DNA of 31,355 bases from DAIRUQ01 sp036803245. GTDB taxonomy: Bacteria > Chloroflexota > Anaerolineae > UBA1429. The translations under genes and the position numbers were made by a program. The stretch spans positions 1 through 31,355 of the forward strand of contig DAIRUQ010000026.1 in the NCBI GenBank assembly GCA_036803245.1, in the 5' to 3' direction. Position 1 is the stretch's first letter, and each line of letters begins with the position of its first letter. The notes beneath the pieces are model-generated. The model saw only the letters and a list, made by a program, of their open reading frames with translations, searched no databases and was not told the origin of the DNA. Shown piece after piece: positions 15,994-23,634 of this stretch.

Positions 15994-16023
15994 AGGGGGG
16001 CGCCGATCGAACGGCGCCCCCTT
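15994..16023. terminator. Bidirectional hairpin terminator between convergent genes
   Basis: A GC-rich stem of 10 perfect pairs, extended by a G-U and an A-U pair (arms meeting at GGCGCCG / CGGCGCC, 6-base loop), lies between the stops of the bactofilin-like gene (15971) and the GlsB-type gene (16037). T-runs are poor on both sides, so it may work partly by structure. Confidence 0.6.
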
Positions 16024-16036
16024 GACCAAGCGAACG

Positions 16037-16309
16037 TCAGCGACGGCGCTTGCCAAGCCCCGTGATGGTGAGCAATAGCACCGCCCCCACCACCGCCACC
16101 AGGAAACTGCGCCAATCCCAGCCGATTGGAAGCTTGGACCCGGTGATGAGCCCCATGACAAAGCCGCCCACCAGGGCCCCGGCAACGCCCACCACCACGT
16201 TCATCAGACAACCCTGACGCTCGTTGGTGCCCGCTAGAATGGACGCCACCCAGCCCGCCAGAGCTCCAAAGAGAACCCATGAGATAAGCCCTGATATTGC
16301 GGTCAGCAT
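16037..16309 (-). CDS. GlsB/YeaQ/YmgE family (transglycosylase-associated) membrane protein
   Basis: 90-residue integral membrane protein with three hydrophobic helices. ISWVLFGALAGWVASIL near the N-terminus, GCLMNVVVGVAGALVGGFV in the middle and FLVAVVGAVLLLTI near the C-terminus match the YeaQ/YmgE/GlsB family, small membrane proteins associated with stress responses; their biochemical role is unknown. AAGGAGG (16317-16323) lies 7 bases from the ATG at 16309 and 4 from a GTG at 16312, so the ATG is preferred. That ribosome site is formed by the last codons of the upstream gene, whose TAG overlaps the possible GTG, implying translational coupling. It is third in the LiaF-like operon. Confidence 0.9.
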   Translation of the reverse strand: MLTAISGLISWVLFGALAGWVASILAGTNERQGCLMNVVVGVAGALVGGFVMGLITGSKLPIGWDWRSFLVAVVGAVLLLTITGLGKRRR

Positions 16310-16311
16310 CA

Positions 16312-17100
16312 CTAGTCCTCCTTACGCGCCCCTGGCTGCAGACCATTCGACTCACGCGAGTGAAGCAGATAGCCGGCCAGCAGCACTATGCCCGCCGCCA
16401 TCATACCAAGAGGTAACACCAGATCCCAGCTCCAGTTGCTCAAGGCGGCCACCGCTGGCACGGCCATCACGGCTGCGGCAGCCAAGCTTGCGAGAACCGC
16501 CCCGGTGAACCGTCCGTCGGAGATCAGCAGCAAGACGGCCGAGACCAGCCCACCGACCGCCGGCGCCAGCAGCGTCACCGCCCACCAGTTGGTGGGCCAG
16601 GCCGCGGGTTCGAACCACCCAAGATTCCGGCCGAGAAAGCCTAGCCCCAAGGCCACCGCACCCACGCCGGTAAAGCCCAGCCACGGCAGGGTCACATTGG
16701 TGGCGCGCCCGCGGCTACGGTCCTTCTCGGTCAGCGGAAGCGCCGTAGAGATCATCTGCAAGCCCGGCAAGATCACAAACACCGGCCAAAAGTGCGCCCA
16801 GGAGAGACCCAGCAAAAAGATCAGCGCCACTGCTGCCGGATAGCAGGCGCCCAGTAACCTATCGCGCACCACATGCGTCAGGGCTCGGTCGCGCCAGAAG
16901 GTCTCCAGCGCACTCCAGATAGAGAGCAGGCTTGGAATCAAGATGAACAGAGCCCACCAGTTGTCCAGCCTCAGCCCGCCGAACTCTCGCAACAGCGCCA
17001 GCACGCCAATGCCGATGAGCAGCAACCCCAACCCCGCGCCACGGGGAGCGCCCCGATCCGGCCGTGGCTCAGGTCCATCATCGGCGAATGTACCGTTCAT
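16312..17100 (-). CDS. Multi-pass membrane protein with LiaI/LiaF-type transmembrane region
   Basis: 262 residues, nearly all hydrophobic after a 20-residue charged N-terminus, with about seven or eight helices. The first pair (GLGLLLIGIGVLALLREF, then WWALFILIPSLLSIW) has the pattern of the LiaI-LiaF-like transmembrane region, and a similar WPVFVILPGLQMI follows, suggesting the unit is duplicated. No enzymatic motif is seen. Members of this group are linked to cell-envelope stress sensing, with detail known only in Firmicutes. AGGAGA lies about 7 bases before the ATG at 17100. It follows the LiaF-like gene by 25 bases and overlaps the control region of the GlsB-type gene, so the three form one operon. 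Confidence 0.72.
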   Translation of the reverse strand: MNGTFADDGPEPRPDRGAPRGAGLGLLLIGIGVLALLREFGGLRLDNWWALFILIPSLLSIWSALETFWRDRALTHVVRDRLLGACYPAAVALIFLLGLSWAHFWPVFVILPGLQMISTALPLTEKDRSRGRATNVTLPWLGFTGVGAVALGLGFLGRNLGWFEPAAWPTNWWAVTLLAPAVGGLVSAVLLLISDGRFTGAVLASLAAAAVMAVPAVAALSNWSWDLVLPLGMMAAGIVLLAGYLLHSRESNGLQPGARKED

Positions 17101-17125
17101 GGTTCTCTCCTAACCGTTCCTTTGC

Positions 17126-18379
17126 CTAGCCGAAACGCACGCTCACCGCGCCAGAGCCCATATTGCGCACCCGCAGCTGCACCCGCACCGTCGCCTCTTC
17201 GTACCCGTCGGTCTGCCACTCGCCTGTATCGGGATCGTTGTCATGGCCATCCGAAATCTGCCGTAACTCGCGCGGCAGCGAAAGGCCGCCACTGCCTCCC
17301 TCGTCCACCACCACCCGCACCGCCGCGCTGCGCGGCAGGCTCAGCGCAAAGGCGCCGCTGCCGGCATCCACGAGATCTAGCTCTGCGGCCGCGTCATCGC
17401 CGAGGCTGATCCTGACCGAACCCGAGCCCGCCTCCAACCGCAACGACAGGCGCGATCTGGCAGCTGCCTGCAGCGTCGTCGCGCCAGAACCCAGATCGAG
17501 GCTGCCGGACAGCCGCCCGCCCGCGGGCACCTGCAACGATAGCGAGCCCGATGCCCCGTCCGCGTTGAGTTCGACCTCTCGCGGTGGCAAAGTCACAGCC
17601 GCCGCCCCTGAACCGCCGTCCAGCACCAGACGCTCCAGGGTGGCCTCCGCCAATGCGAGCTCCACCGGCCCGGACCCGCCGTCCACGACCAGCGCCAGTG
17701 GCACCTCGGGATTCACGCCGAGATCCCACCGGTGTGCGCTCATATCGCTCATCCACAAGCCCGGCACGTTGCCACTCCGATCGCGGATGGTGATCGCTCG
17801 TTCGGCGCCGTCCTCCCGCACATCATACGCTAGCTCTCTGGCATAGAACACGGTGCCCGCCAAGAGATCGTTGCCGCCGATGTCGGTGTGCAGTCTCGCC
17901 CCGAACTGCCCAGGATCCAGGGTCAACTCCAACGACTCTGTCTGGTCACGTGGAACCACCAGCTCCCGCGATTCGATCTCTACGCCGGCAAAGAGCGACT
18001 GCAAGGGCCCCCATTGGTTGCTCCGTTCCTCCACCCAACCGGATCCCCCCAGAAGGAGCAGCAGCACAATGGCCGCGCCCAGTCCGAGTCCCAGCAACGT
18101 GCCCACGATCGGCATCCTGCCAGAGAAAAGGAGGTCGAGCCCAGCCAGCACGAGTAGCAGCGGCCAGAGGCGCAAAAGCACCCTCCAGCTCCCGCCAGAA
18201 AAGATCCCCAGGTTGCTTAGCAGCAGGACCACGCCGACGGTGATTAGCACCACCGGCCAGAAAAAGGAGCGGCCTCGCCCATGCTCTCCGCCCGAAATCG
18301 CCTCATTGGGTCGATCGTCATCGTGTAGCAGCGGCGGCCTGTCGTCTCGCTTCAGTCGATCGGTGTCCGATCCAGTCAT
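17126..18379 (-). CDS. LiaF-like membrane protein with C-terminal beta 'toast-rack' domain
   Basis: 417 residues. A charged cytoplasmic N-terminus (about 40 residues) leads to three or four hydrophobic helices (FFWPVVLITVGVVLLLSNLGIF, LLRLWPLLLVLAGLDLLF, then a third ending LLLLLGGSGW), again of LiaI/LiaF type. From about 130 on the protein is a beta-rich domain with regularly spaced DGGSG, DGASG, LGSG, AGSG and GSG turns, at least seven, like the toast-rack/DUF4097 adhesin-type domain that in LiaF lies outside or at the membrane. AGGAGGG lies 5 bases before the ATG at 18379. It is the first gene of a three-gene operon with a TM-only protein and a GlsB-type protein. A role in envelope stress is inferred from family and company; no LiaS/LiaR pair adjoins it. 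Confidence 0.75.
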   Translation of the reverse strand: MTGSDTDRLKRDDRPPLLHDDDRPNEAISGGEHGRGRSFFWPVVLITVGVVLLLSNLGIFSGGSWRVLLRLWPLLLVLAGLDLLFSGRMPIVGTLLGLGLGAAIVLLLLLGGSGWVEERSNQWGPLQSLFAGVEIESRELVVPRDQTESLELTLDPGQFGARLHTDIGGNDLLAGTVFYARELAYDVREDGAERAITIRDRSGNVPGLWMSDMSAHRWDLGVNPEVPLALVVDGGSGPVELALAEATLERLVLDGGSGAAAVTLPPREVELNADGASGSLSLQVPAGGRLSGSLDLGSGATTLQAAARSRLSLRLEAGSGSVRISLGDDAAAELDLVDAGSGAFALSLPRSAAVRVVVDEGGSGGLSLPRELRQISDGHDNDPDTGEWQTDGYEEATVRVQLRVRNMGSGAVSVRFG

Positions 18380-18526
18380 CGCGCCCTCCTATCGTGCCTA
18401 CGCCCCATCCGCCACCGCATCGGGGCGCTGTTCGCCATCCATATCCTTTACGGCCCAGGAAAATCAAGGTTGCGCCGCGAGGGCTCCTCTCCGGCGAACC
18501 TTCCGGTCCTCCCCCCCCGACTCTAC

Positions 18527-18571
18527 AAAAAAAGGGCGATGACCGGGCCAAATCGCCCATGTCATCGCCCT
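18527..18571 (-). terminator. Intrinsic terminator of the small gene at 18598-18951
   Basis: On the minus strand a perfect 11-bp stem (AGGGCGATGAC and its complement, 17-base loop) is followed at once by seven T residues. A second, shorter pairing within the loop (ATCGCCC) gives an alternative fold. It lies 26 bases after the stop of the small gene. Confidence 0.85.
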
Positions 18572-18597
18572 GTCGTTCTATCGCGCGCTGGCCTAGC

Positions 18598-18951
18598 TCA
18601 CCATGCCTCTGCCCGCTCGTCCTCAGGCCAGATCAGTGGCCCACGACTGATCAGGTCGCAGGCACTCCCACGGACATCCGGCACGCATAGCACTTGGAGC
18701 CGGCTTCCGTCCTCCAGGTAGAGCCACAGGTCCGAGGTGCCAAACAAGAGATCCTTGCTGCCGGCGACCAGATCCACCCGACCGCGGACATCCTGCCCAC
18801 CGGGTAGCTCCAGGGTACCATTGGCGGTCGTCAAGCACATGAACTCCTGGAACACGTCCAGCGCATAGACCACCTCGGCCAATCGGCGCTGGCCCGACAG
18901 GATATGCCCACGCCCCTCCAGGCGTTGCACCAGGCGATTCTCGCGCCTCAT
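18598..18951 (-). CDS. Small uncharacterised protein in its own transcription unit
   Basis: 117 residues, beginning MRRENRLVQRLEGRGHILSG. I recognise no family. Alternating hydrophobic residues (GTLELPGG, VRGRVDL, DLWLYLEDGSRLQVLCV) suggest a small beta-barrel or sandwich. It has no signal peptide or membrane helix, and its two or three Cys do not form an obvious metal site. GGGGAG lies 6 bases before the ATG at 18951; a start at 18972 would have a G-run directly against it and is less likely. The gene stands apart from its neighbours, with a near-consensus promoter 220 bases upstream, hairpins in the leader and a strong terminator after it. This suggests it is well expressed on its own. Function unknown. 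Confidence 0.68.
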   Translation of the reverse strand: MRRENRLVQRLEGRGHILSGQRRLAEVVYALDVFQEFMCLTTANGTLELPGGQDVRGRVDLVAGSKDLLFGTSDLWLYLEDGSRLQVLCVPDVRGSACDLISRGPLIWPEDERAEAW

Positions 18952-19321
18952 GCCGAGCTCCCCCACGTCCATCCCCCGAACGCACCGGCCCCTAGAACGA
19001 CACGAGCCGACAGCTTGGCAGTTCCCTGCGTGCGCGTCGGCCCAAAAGTATGCGTGGCCCCGTGCGGTTGCGGCATGCTCCCACCGTCACTTGGCTCTCT
19101 GCGCCTCGCTGCGCAGCATCTATGTTGCCAGCCCGCGCTGGCTAGGGCGTTTCCACCCTCTTCACAAGTCGATGATATCACCGGCGAATTGCTATGTCAA
19201 CCAGATGGCGCTCTCGCCCGTGGCGATGCGCCACCCGTGCAACGGTGGGGTCGCCAGGGTCAGGCCAACCGAGCGATGGGCTTGCAGGGGAGGCTAACCA
19301 GCGCGGCTGCCATGGCCCAGC
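18952..19321. other. Intergenic region holding the leader of the small gene
   Basis: No further gene is supported in these 370 bases. A minus-strand open frame of 77 codons (19181 to 18948) begins inside the promoter and has Cys/Gly-rich, unstructured content, so I reject it. Two hairpins lie in the leader: a 6-bp stem with a 6-base loop at 19099-19116, and GCCAGC-CCGC-GCTGGC at 19127-19142. Confidence 0.55.
19172..19200 (-). promoter_or_regulatory. Strong sigma-70-type promoter for the small gene
   Basis: On the minus strand a perfect TTGACA (19195-19200), 17-base spacer and TATCAT (19172-19177, 5 of 6). It is the best promoter match seen in the window apart from that of groES. Predicted start is near 19165, giving a leader of about 210 bases. 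Confidence 0.65.
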
Positions 19322-22183
19322 CTAGGTCGTCTGACCCAGCTTGATCGCCTCAAAGAAGCGAGCCCGGCGCAGCATCAGAACCGTTGACAGAGTAATCGTC
19401 GCCAGTGCCACCAGCAGCGCCACATAGACGGCCACGATGTCTGACCAGGCGATTCGCACGAGGATCGGAGGCACCGCGCCGCCAAAGGATCCCCCCACAG
19501 CCAGATGAGGGACATAGAGGTAGCTCACCAGAACGCCGACGCCGGTTCCGATGCTGGTCCCAAACAGGGCCACGAGCAGCTGCCGAGCCGACACGATCTC
19601 GGCCATCTGCCCCATGGAGAGACCGATGGCCCGCAAGACGCCAAACTCGACAAAGCGCAACCGAAGTCCCACCAGCGCGTCGAGGATGAACGCCAGCATG
19701 GTGAGCGCGGCGGCGGCAGTAAAGCCGGCTGAGAGGATGCCCACAAACCCAGCCCACTCGGGCCGCCTCTGCTGATCCAGCGCCAGAACGCTGCCATCCT
19801 CGATGCGGCTGACCGGGATGCGTTGGGACAGCAGCCCGTCCCAGAGCTCGCGCGACGTGGTGCCGGGCTCCGTCTCAACCCACACGTCGTACGGCACAGG
19901 GAACCCGATCTGCTGAAACACCTCCTCCAGGTTGGCTACCAGCGGGAACCCGGCGGTGTCACCATAGTGGGTGGGAAAGTGACTAATCACGCCAACTACC
20001 GTGAGAGTCAGCTCTTTGCGCTCGCCATAGGCGCCAAAGGAGACCAGTATCGAGTCGCCCAGGCTCACCTGGTGGGAGCGTACCAGCTGCTCGCCCACCA
20101 GCACGCCGCGCTGCGTAGCAGCCAACGCGTTCATCAGTGCCCCAAGAGACGCGTCGGCAAAGTCATGCCGGAAAAAGGCCGCCTCAGGAAAGGTAAGCCG
20201 ATCGATACCATAGAGCGTCGCGGGCTGGTGGCCCGCGCCCGAGCGCACCGTGACCGGATAGCTCCCGACCCGCGTCGCCGCGGTGATGCCAGGCACCTCC
20301 AGGTGCTGTTCGGCCGATGCGAGCAACCAGTTCCCCTCTGCCAAAAGACCGGCATCGTCATCCGCACCTGGCTCCAAAGAGGCCGCCGAACCAGCGGAAG
20401 CAACGCCGGTCTCTATGAGTCGAAAGGTTCCGCCCGTTCGATAGAGTGAGCGGTCCCACAACCCCTCATCCAGCGTCAGCGCGACCGACGCAAAGTAGGT
20501 GGCAAAGCTAGTCGTGAGGATCACCATCATCAGGGAGCCCACGTACCCACGTGACTCGCGGGCCAGCTCTGCCAAGCTCACCGCCCACACCACGCCACGC
20601 CCCAGCAGGTGGTAGATGCGTTCCGCCAGAAGCATCAAGTAGGGAAAGACCCGCGTCGTGAGCAACGAGAGGGCTAGGAGCGCCAGAACCGGCGCCCCGA
20701 ACAGCAAAGGGTCCTTGAGCGGCTCTTGCAGCGAGGAGGCGTCCATCGCGCCGCGTTGACCCAGCACATAGAAAGCATACCCAGCTGCCAGCAGCAGCAT
20801 CAGGTCCAGCGGCCACCACCCCAACGATCTCATGTCCCGGGTGCGCTGGCCGTGATAGCTAACCACCGTGTGTTGCGCAGCCCCCAGCGACGGCAAGAGC
20901 CGTGCGAGCAGCCCCAGAGCAGCCGCCCCCACGCCGAACGCCCACGCGCTGCTGGTAAGGCTTACATCGAGGTTGCGCGATGCTCCCATCCGCAAAAAAG
21001 CGGTCGTGTTACCGATCAGCCGCGCCAAAGCCAGCCCACCCAAAAGCCCCAGCGGCAGGGCGATCAGAATGAGGAACAGCCCCTCTGTCAAGTGCACCAG
21101 CAACACTTGCTGTACGCTGGCCCCCCTGCTGCGCAACACCGCCACCTCTCGGCGACGCGACCGCACAGCGTTCGCCGAGATCATGATTAGGAAAACGCAC
21201 ACAAGCGCGACAATCGGCGTGGCGAACACGGCCAGAACCAGCATGAGCGCATAGGCCGAGGCGCGATACTCGCGCAGCGCGTCCGCCGGCGACAGTACCA
21301 GCGAGATACCCGGCAAGAGCGTCGTTGCCTGGTTCGTCACCCTCCCCAGCCGGCGCAGCATCGGCTGCACGTCGTCTGAGCGCACCCAGTCATGGCTCGC
21401 CACCCAATACCAGATGGCGACGTTGACCTCGTCCTGCATCAGGGGCGCGACTACCTGACGGAAGGATTCCTCCGGCATGATGAGCATGGCGTCCAGGCTC
21501 TCGGGTGCGAGGAACCAGTAGGGATCGTCCGGATCATCGGGCTGCCAGATGCCCGCGATCCGCACTGTGACCTGCGTTCGACGGCCCGCATCGCCTGCAG
21601 CCTCGCCCGCCCGGTACGCGATGAGCGCCTCGCCTGTTCGGAGGCCCGTTTCGTTGGCCAGCCCCTCCCCGATCACCACCTCGATCGGGTCAAACGAGGT
21701 AGCGCTGACGGTAGGCCAGCTCCCCTCGACGAGCGTCACGTGGTCAGATAGACCGGTCGCAAAGGCCAGGTTGGTCCAGGCCAGGGGACGACGTGCGCTG
21801 TCATAGGAAGCACCATCGGCAGGAAACAGCGTGAACTGGGGCGACTTGACATGGCGAACCGACGAGAGCATCGGAAGACCCAGCGCCTCCGGAGCGAGCT
21901 CCATGAGGTGGGTGTCCACGCGCTCCAGCCGCTCGATATCCAGCGAGCCCTGCAAAGACCCCAAATACGAGAACATAAAGGAAAAGGGAAGTCGCGCGGC
22001 ATCGTCGCCTCTGGTGGGCGCGAGCCGCTCCTGCAGGGCCCTCAACGAAGAGGCATCCGCATAGATCGGCACGGCACTGGCGATAGCGACGGCGACCGAC
22101 AATCCCAACAGCATCGCCAGGCTAAGCCGCTTGTCATTGAGGAGTCTGCGCACCGCATAGCCGAGCATCCCCAGGAGGCTCAT
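19322..22183 (-). CDS. Large FtsX-like ABC transporter permease
   Basis: 953 residues with two FtsX-type halves. After an N-terminal helix (LSLAMLLGLSVAVAIASAVPIYA) comes an external domain to about 300, then a group of helices from about 315 to 560 including ISANAVRSRRREVAVLRSRGAS, the coupling segment typical of FtsX/MacB permeases. A second external domain follows, then C-terminal helices from about 825, with VGLRLRFVEFGVLRAIGLSMGQM as the second coupling segment. Such permeases move or release lipids, lipoproteins or peptides using a partner ATPase. No ATPase gene is seen next to it, upstream or downstream in the window, so the partner must be elsewhere. The ATG at 22183 has only a weak ribosome site. 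It lies 63 bases after the DUF3863-like gene on the same strand. Confidence 0.85.
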   Translation of the reverse strand: MSLLGMLGYAVRRLLNDKRLSLAMLLGLSVAVAIASAVPIYADASSLRALQERLAPTRGDDAARLPFSFMFSYLGSLQGSLDIERLERVDTHLMELAPEALGLPMLSSVRHVKSPQFTLFPADGASYDSARRPLAWTNLAFATGLSDHVTLVEGSWPTVSATSFDPIEVVIGEGLANETGLRTGEALIAYRAGEAAGDAGRRTQVTVRIAGIWQPDDPDDPYWFLAPESLDAMLIMPEESFRQVVAPLMQDEVNVAIWYWVASHDWVRSDDVQPMLRRLGRVTNQATTLLPGISLVLSPADALREYRASAYALMLVLAVFATPIVALVCVFLIMISANAVRSRRREVAVLRSRGASVQQVLLVHLTEGLFLILIALPLGLLGGLALARLIGNTTAFLRMGASRNLDVSLTSSAWAFGVGAAALGLLARLLPSLGAAQHTVVSYHGQRTRDMRSLGWWPLDLMLLLAAGYAFYVLGQRGAMDASSLQEPLKDPLLFGAPVLALLALSLLTTRVFPYLMLLAERIYHLLGRGVVWAVSLAELARESRGYVGSLMMVILTTSFATYFASVALTLDEGLWDRSLYRTGGTFRLIETGVASAGSAASLEPGADDDAGLLAEGNWLLASAEQHLEVPGITAATRVGSYPVTVRSGAGHQPATLYGIDRLTFPEAAFFRHDFADASLGALMNALAATQRGVLVGEQLVRSHQVSLGDSILVSFGAYGERKELTLTVVGVISHFPTHYGDTAGFPLVANLEEVFQQIGFPVPYDVWVETEPGTTSRELWDGLLSQRIPVSRIEDGSVLALDQQRRPEWAGFVGILSAGFTAAAALTMLAFILDALVGLRLRFVEFGVLRAIGLSMGQMAEIVSARQLLVALFGTSIGTGVGVLVSYLYVPHLAVGGSFGGAVPPILVRIAWSDIVAVYVALLVALATITLSTVLMLRRARFFEAIKLGQTT

Positions 22184-22246
22184 GACCCTAGTGCCGCCTC
22201 TAGGTGCCCTGCGGCCGCAGGCCGTGCTTTACTGCCGCCCGCCAAC

Positions 22247-23521
22247 TCAGACCTCCAGATCCGGATAGGTCGTCAACACGGTTCGCTGGAGCTCTTGACC
22301 AAGTTCACCAAACGGTCGTGGGCGGTCCTGAGGACGGGTACCCTTTTGGTTGATATCTCCCATCAGGCTCCAGTTTCGTCCCATGCCCTGTGGCTCAGAG
22401 GCCGGCAACGTGTAGCGGGTCAGGTCCAGCACCTGCCACTCGCCGTCCGCCTGCCAGTCTCGGATCAGGGCCAGGCGAAAGTGCTGGTTCATGTACCAGC
22501 GCACCTCGAGATGAGCTTCTGAGCCCCCCAACCCGGTCCCCCGTTGGTAAAACGCATAGTTGAGACCATCGTTGTTCTGGTGCTCGCGCCGCCAAGCCTC
22601 GCCAAACTCGCCCAGATTGCAGCAGACCGCATCAGGCCATCGTTGGCGGATGCCCTTCAGCCATGCCGTCAGCGCCTCCAGGTGACCCACGCCGTCGACC
22701 AGCGAGATCTCCCAGCAGTTCGTCACCCAGCCAAATCCGTTACGCGTCAGGCCGTCACCGAAATGGACCGCCGTCGTATCCAGCATCTGCCGCACGCCCA
22801 CCTCTGGTCCATAGCGCCCGATAGTCTCGATTGGGCCGACACCCATCCGACTGTTGTAGGTTCGGGTCGCCCCGGCATAGCGCGCTGCCACAAAGTCCAC
22901 CGTCCAGCCGTCCAGGTTCACACAGTCGATGAAATCATGCGAGCTCTGTGCCGCCTTGCAAAAGTGCTCTCGCGAGGGATAGTAGGGATAGGAGATCGAT
23001 CCGTCTCCATCGCCGTTATCGATGGCATACTGGCTCCAGACGCTGCCTTGGCAAACATGAACGTCCTCCACGTCAGCCAGGTAGGCCAGGCAGTCCGCGG
23101 GCAGGAACCCAGCCACCACGCTCGTCGGTCGGTACCCGCCACCTACGATCTCTTGGACCCGTGCCAACCCCTCGTGGAGATCCCGGTTGATCTGATCTCG
23201 CTCGTTATACATGGGCGCAAAGTACCCGCCCGGAATAAAGGTGACGTCGTCGCCCTCTTGCTCGTGGTAGGTGCGCAAGAGGTCCCGAATAGCGCGGTAC
23301 TGGGGTCGTTCGTCGTGCAGCGCCCGCCAGCTGAGCGCCCACGTCATGGTGGCACCCGGCCATCCGGCTCGAAAAGCGTCACGCAACGCGCGGACGGCCT
23401 CTGGCGTGTGGATCTCTGCCTCATCCTTGCCCTCGACCCGCTCTCGCGTGACCTCGATCTGGTTGACGCGCACAACCGAGTTAAAGGTCAAAACGCGCTT
23501 GCCCGCAAGATCAGTTAGCAT
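22247..23521 (-). CDS. Uncharacterised protein, DUF3863/DUF3864-like
   Basis: 424 residues without signal peptide or membrane helix. The sequence recalls, from memory, the DUF3863/DUF3864 pair of domains known from gut and environmental bacteria; I could not verify this. Acidic and aromatic clusters typical of sugar-active folds stand out: TFIPGGYFAPMYNERDQIN near 95-113, FLPADCLAYLADVEDVHVCQGSVWSQY near 145-170 and GDGDGSISYPYYPSREHF. The region resembles the barrel of polysaccharide-deacetylase or GH57-type enzymes, though no catalytic triad can be claimed. GGAGA lies 6 bases before the ATG at 23521. It follows a sugar-binding protein gene by 113 bases, with a strong hairpin between them, which suggests work on the imported carbohydrate. 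Confidence 0.55.
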   Translation of the reverse strand: MLTDLAGKRVLTFNSVVRVNQIEVTRERVEGKDEAEIHTPEAVRALRDAFRAGWPGATMTWALSWRALHDERPQYRAIRDLLRTYHEQEGDDVTFIPGGYFAPMYNERDQINRDLHEGLARVQEIVGGGYRPTSVVAGFLPADCLAYLADVEDVHVCQGSVWSQYAIDNGDGDGSISYPYYPSREHFCKAAQSSHDFIDCVNLDGWTVDFVAARYAGATRTYNSRMGVGPIETIGRYGPEVGVRQMLDTTAVHFGDGLTRNGFGWVTNCWEISLVDGVGHLEALTAWLKGIRQRWPDAVCCNLGEFGEAWRREHQNNDGLNYAFYQRGTGLGGSEAHLEVRWYMNQHFRLALIRDWQADGEWQVLDLTRYTLPASEPQGMGRNWSLMGDINQKGTRPQDRPRPFGELGQELQRTVLTTYPDLEV

Positions 23522-23535
23522 TGGGTCTCTCCATG

Positions 23536-23586
23536 GGACGGCCCTTGCCTTCCACGCGGCATGCCACGTAGAGACAAAGGCCGTCC
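23536..23586 (-). promoter_or_regulatory. Intercistronic hairpin before the DUF3863-like gene
   Basis: GGACGGCC and its complement GGCCGTCC (8 perfect pairs, 3 more after one mismatch) enclose about 29 bases. The structure ends about 14 bases upstream of the start codon of the DUF3863-like gene and just after the binding-protein gene. It may protect the upstream mRNA or reduce expression of the downstream gene. Confidence 0.55.
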
Positions 23587-23634
23587 TCCACTAGCCCGTT
23601 CGGTCGGGCGTTCGCTCACGCCACTACAGGAAGG

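Noticed and set aside
18948..19181. A 77-codon minus-strand open frame upstream of the small gene
   Set aside because: It starts inside the predicted promoter, lacks a ribosome site and has low-complexity, Gly/Cys-rich content.
22187..22222. Small palindromes (CCTGCGGCCGCAGG and a CCTAG repeat) before the FtsX-type gene
   Set aside because: They are short or lack a loop and are expected by chance in such GC-rich sequence; no T-run follows.
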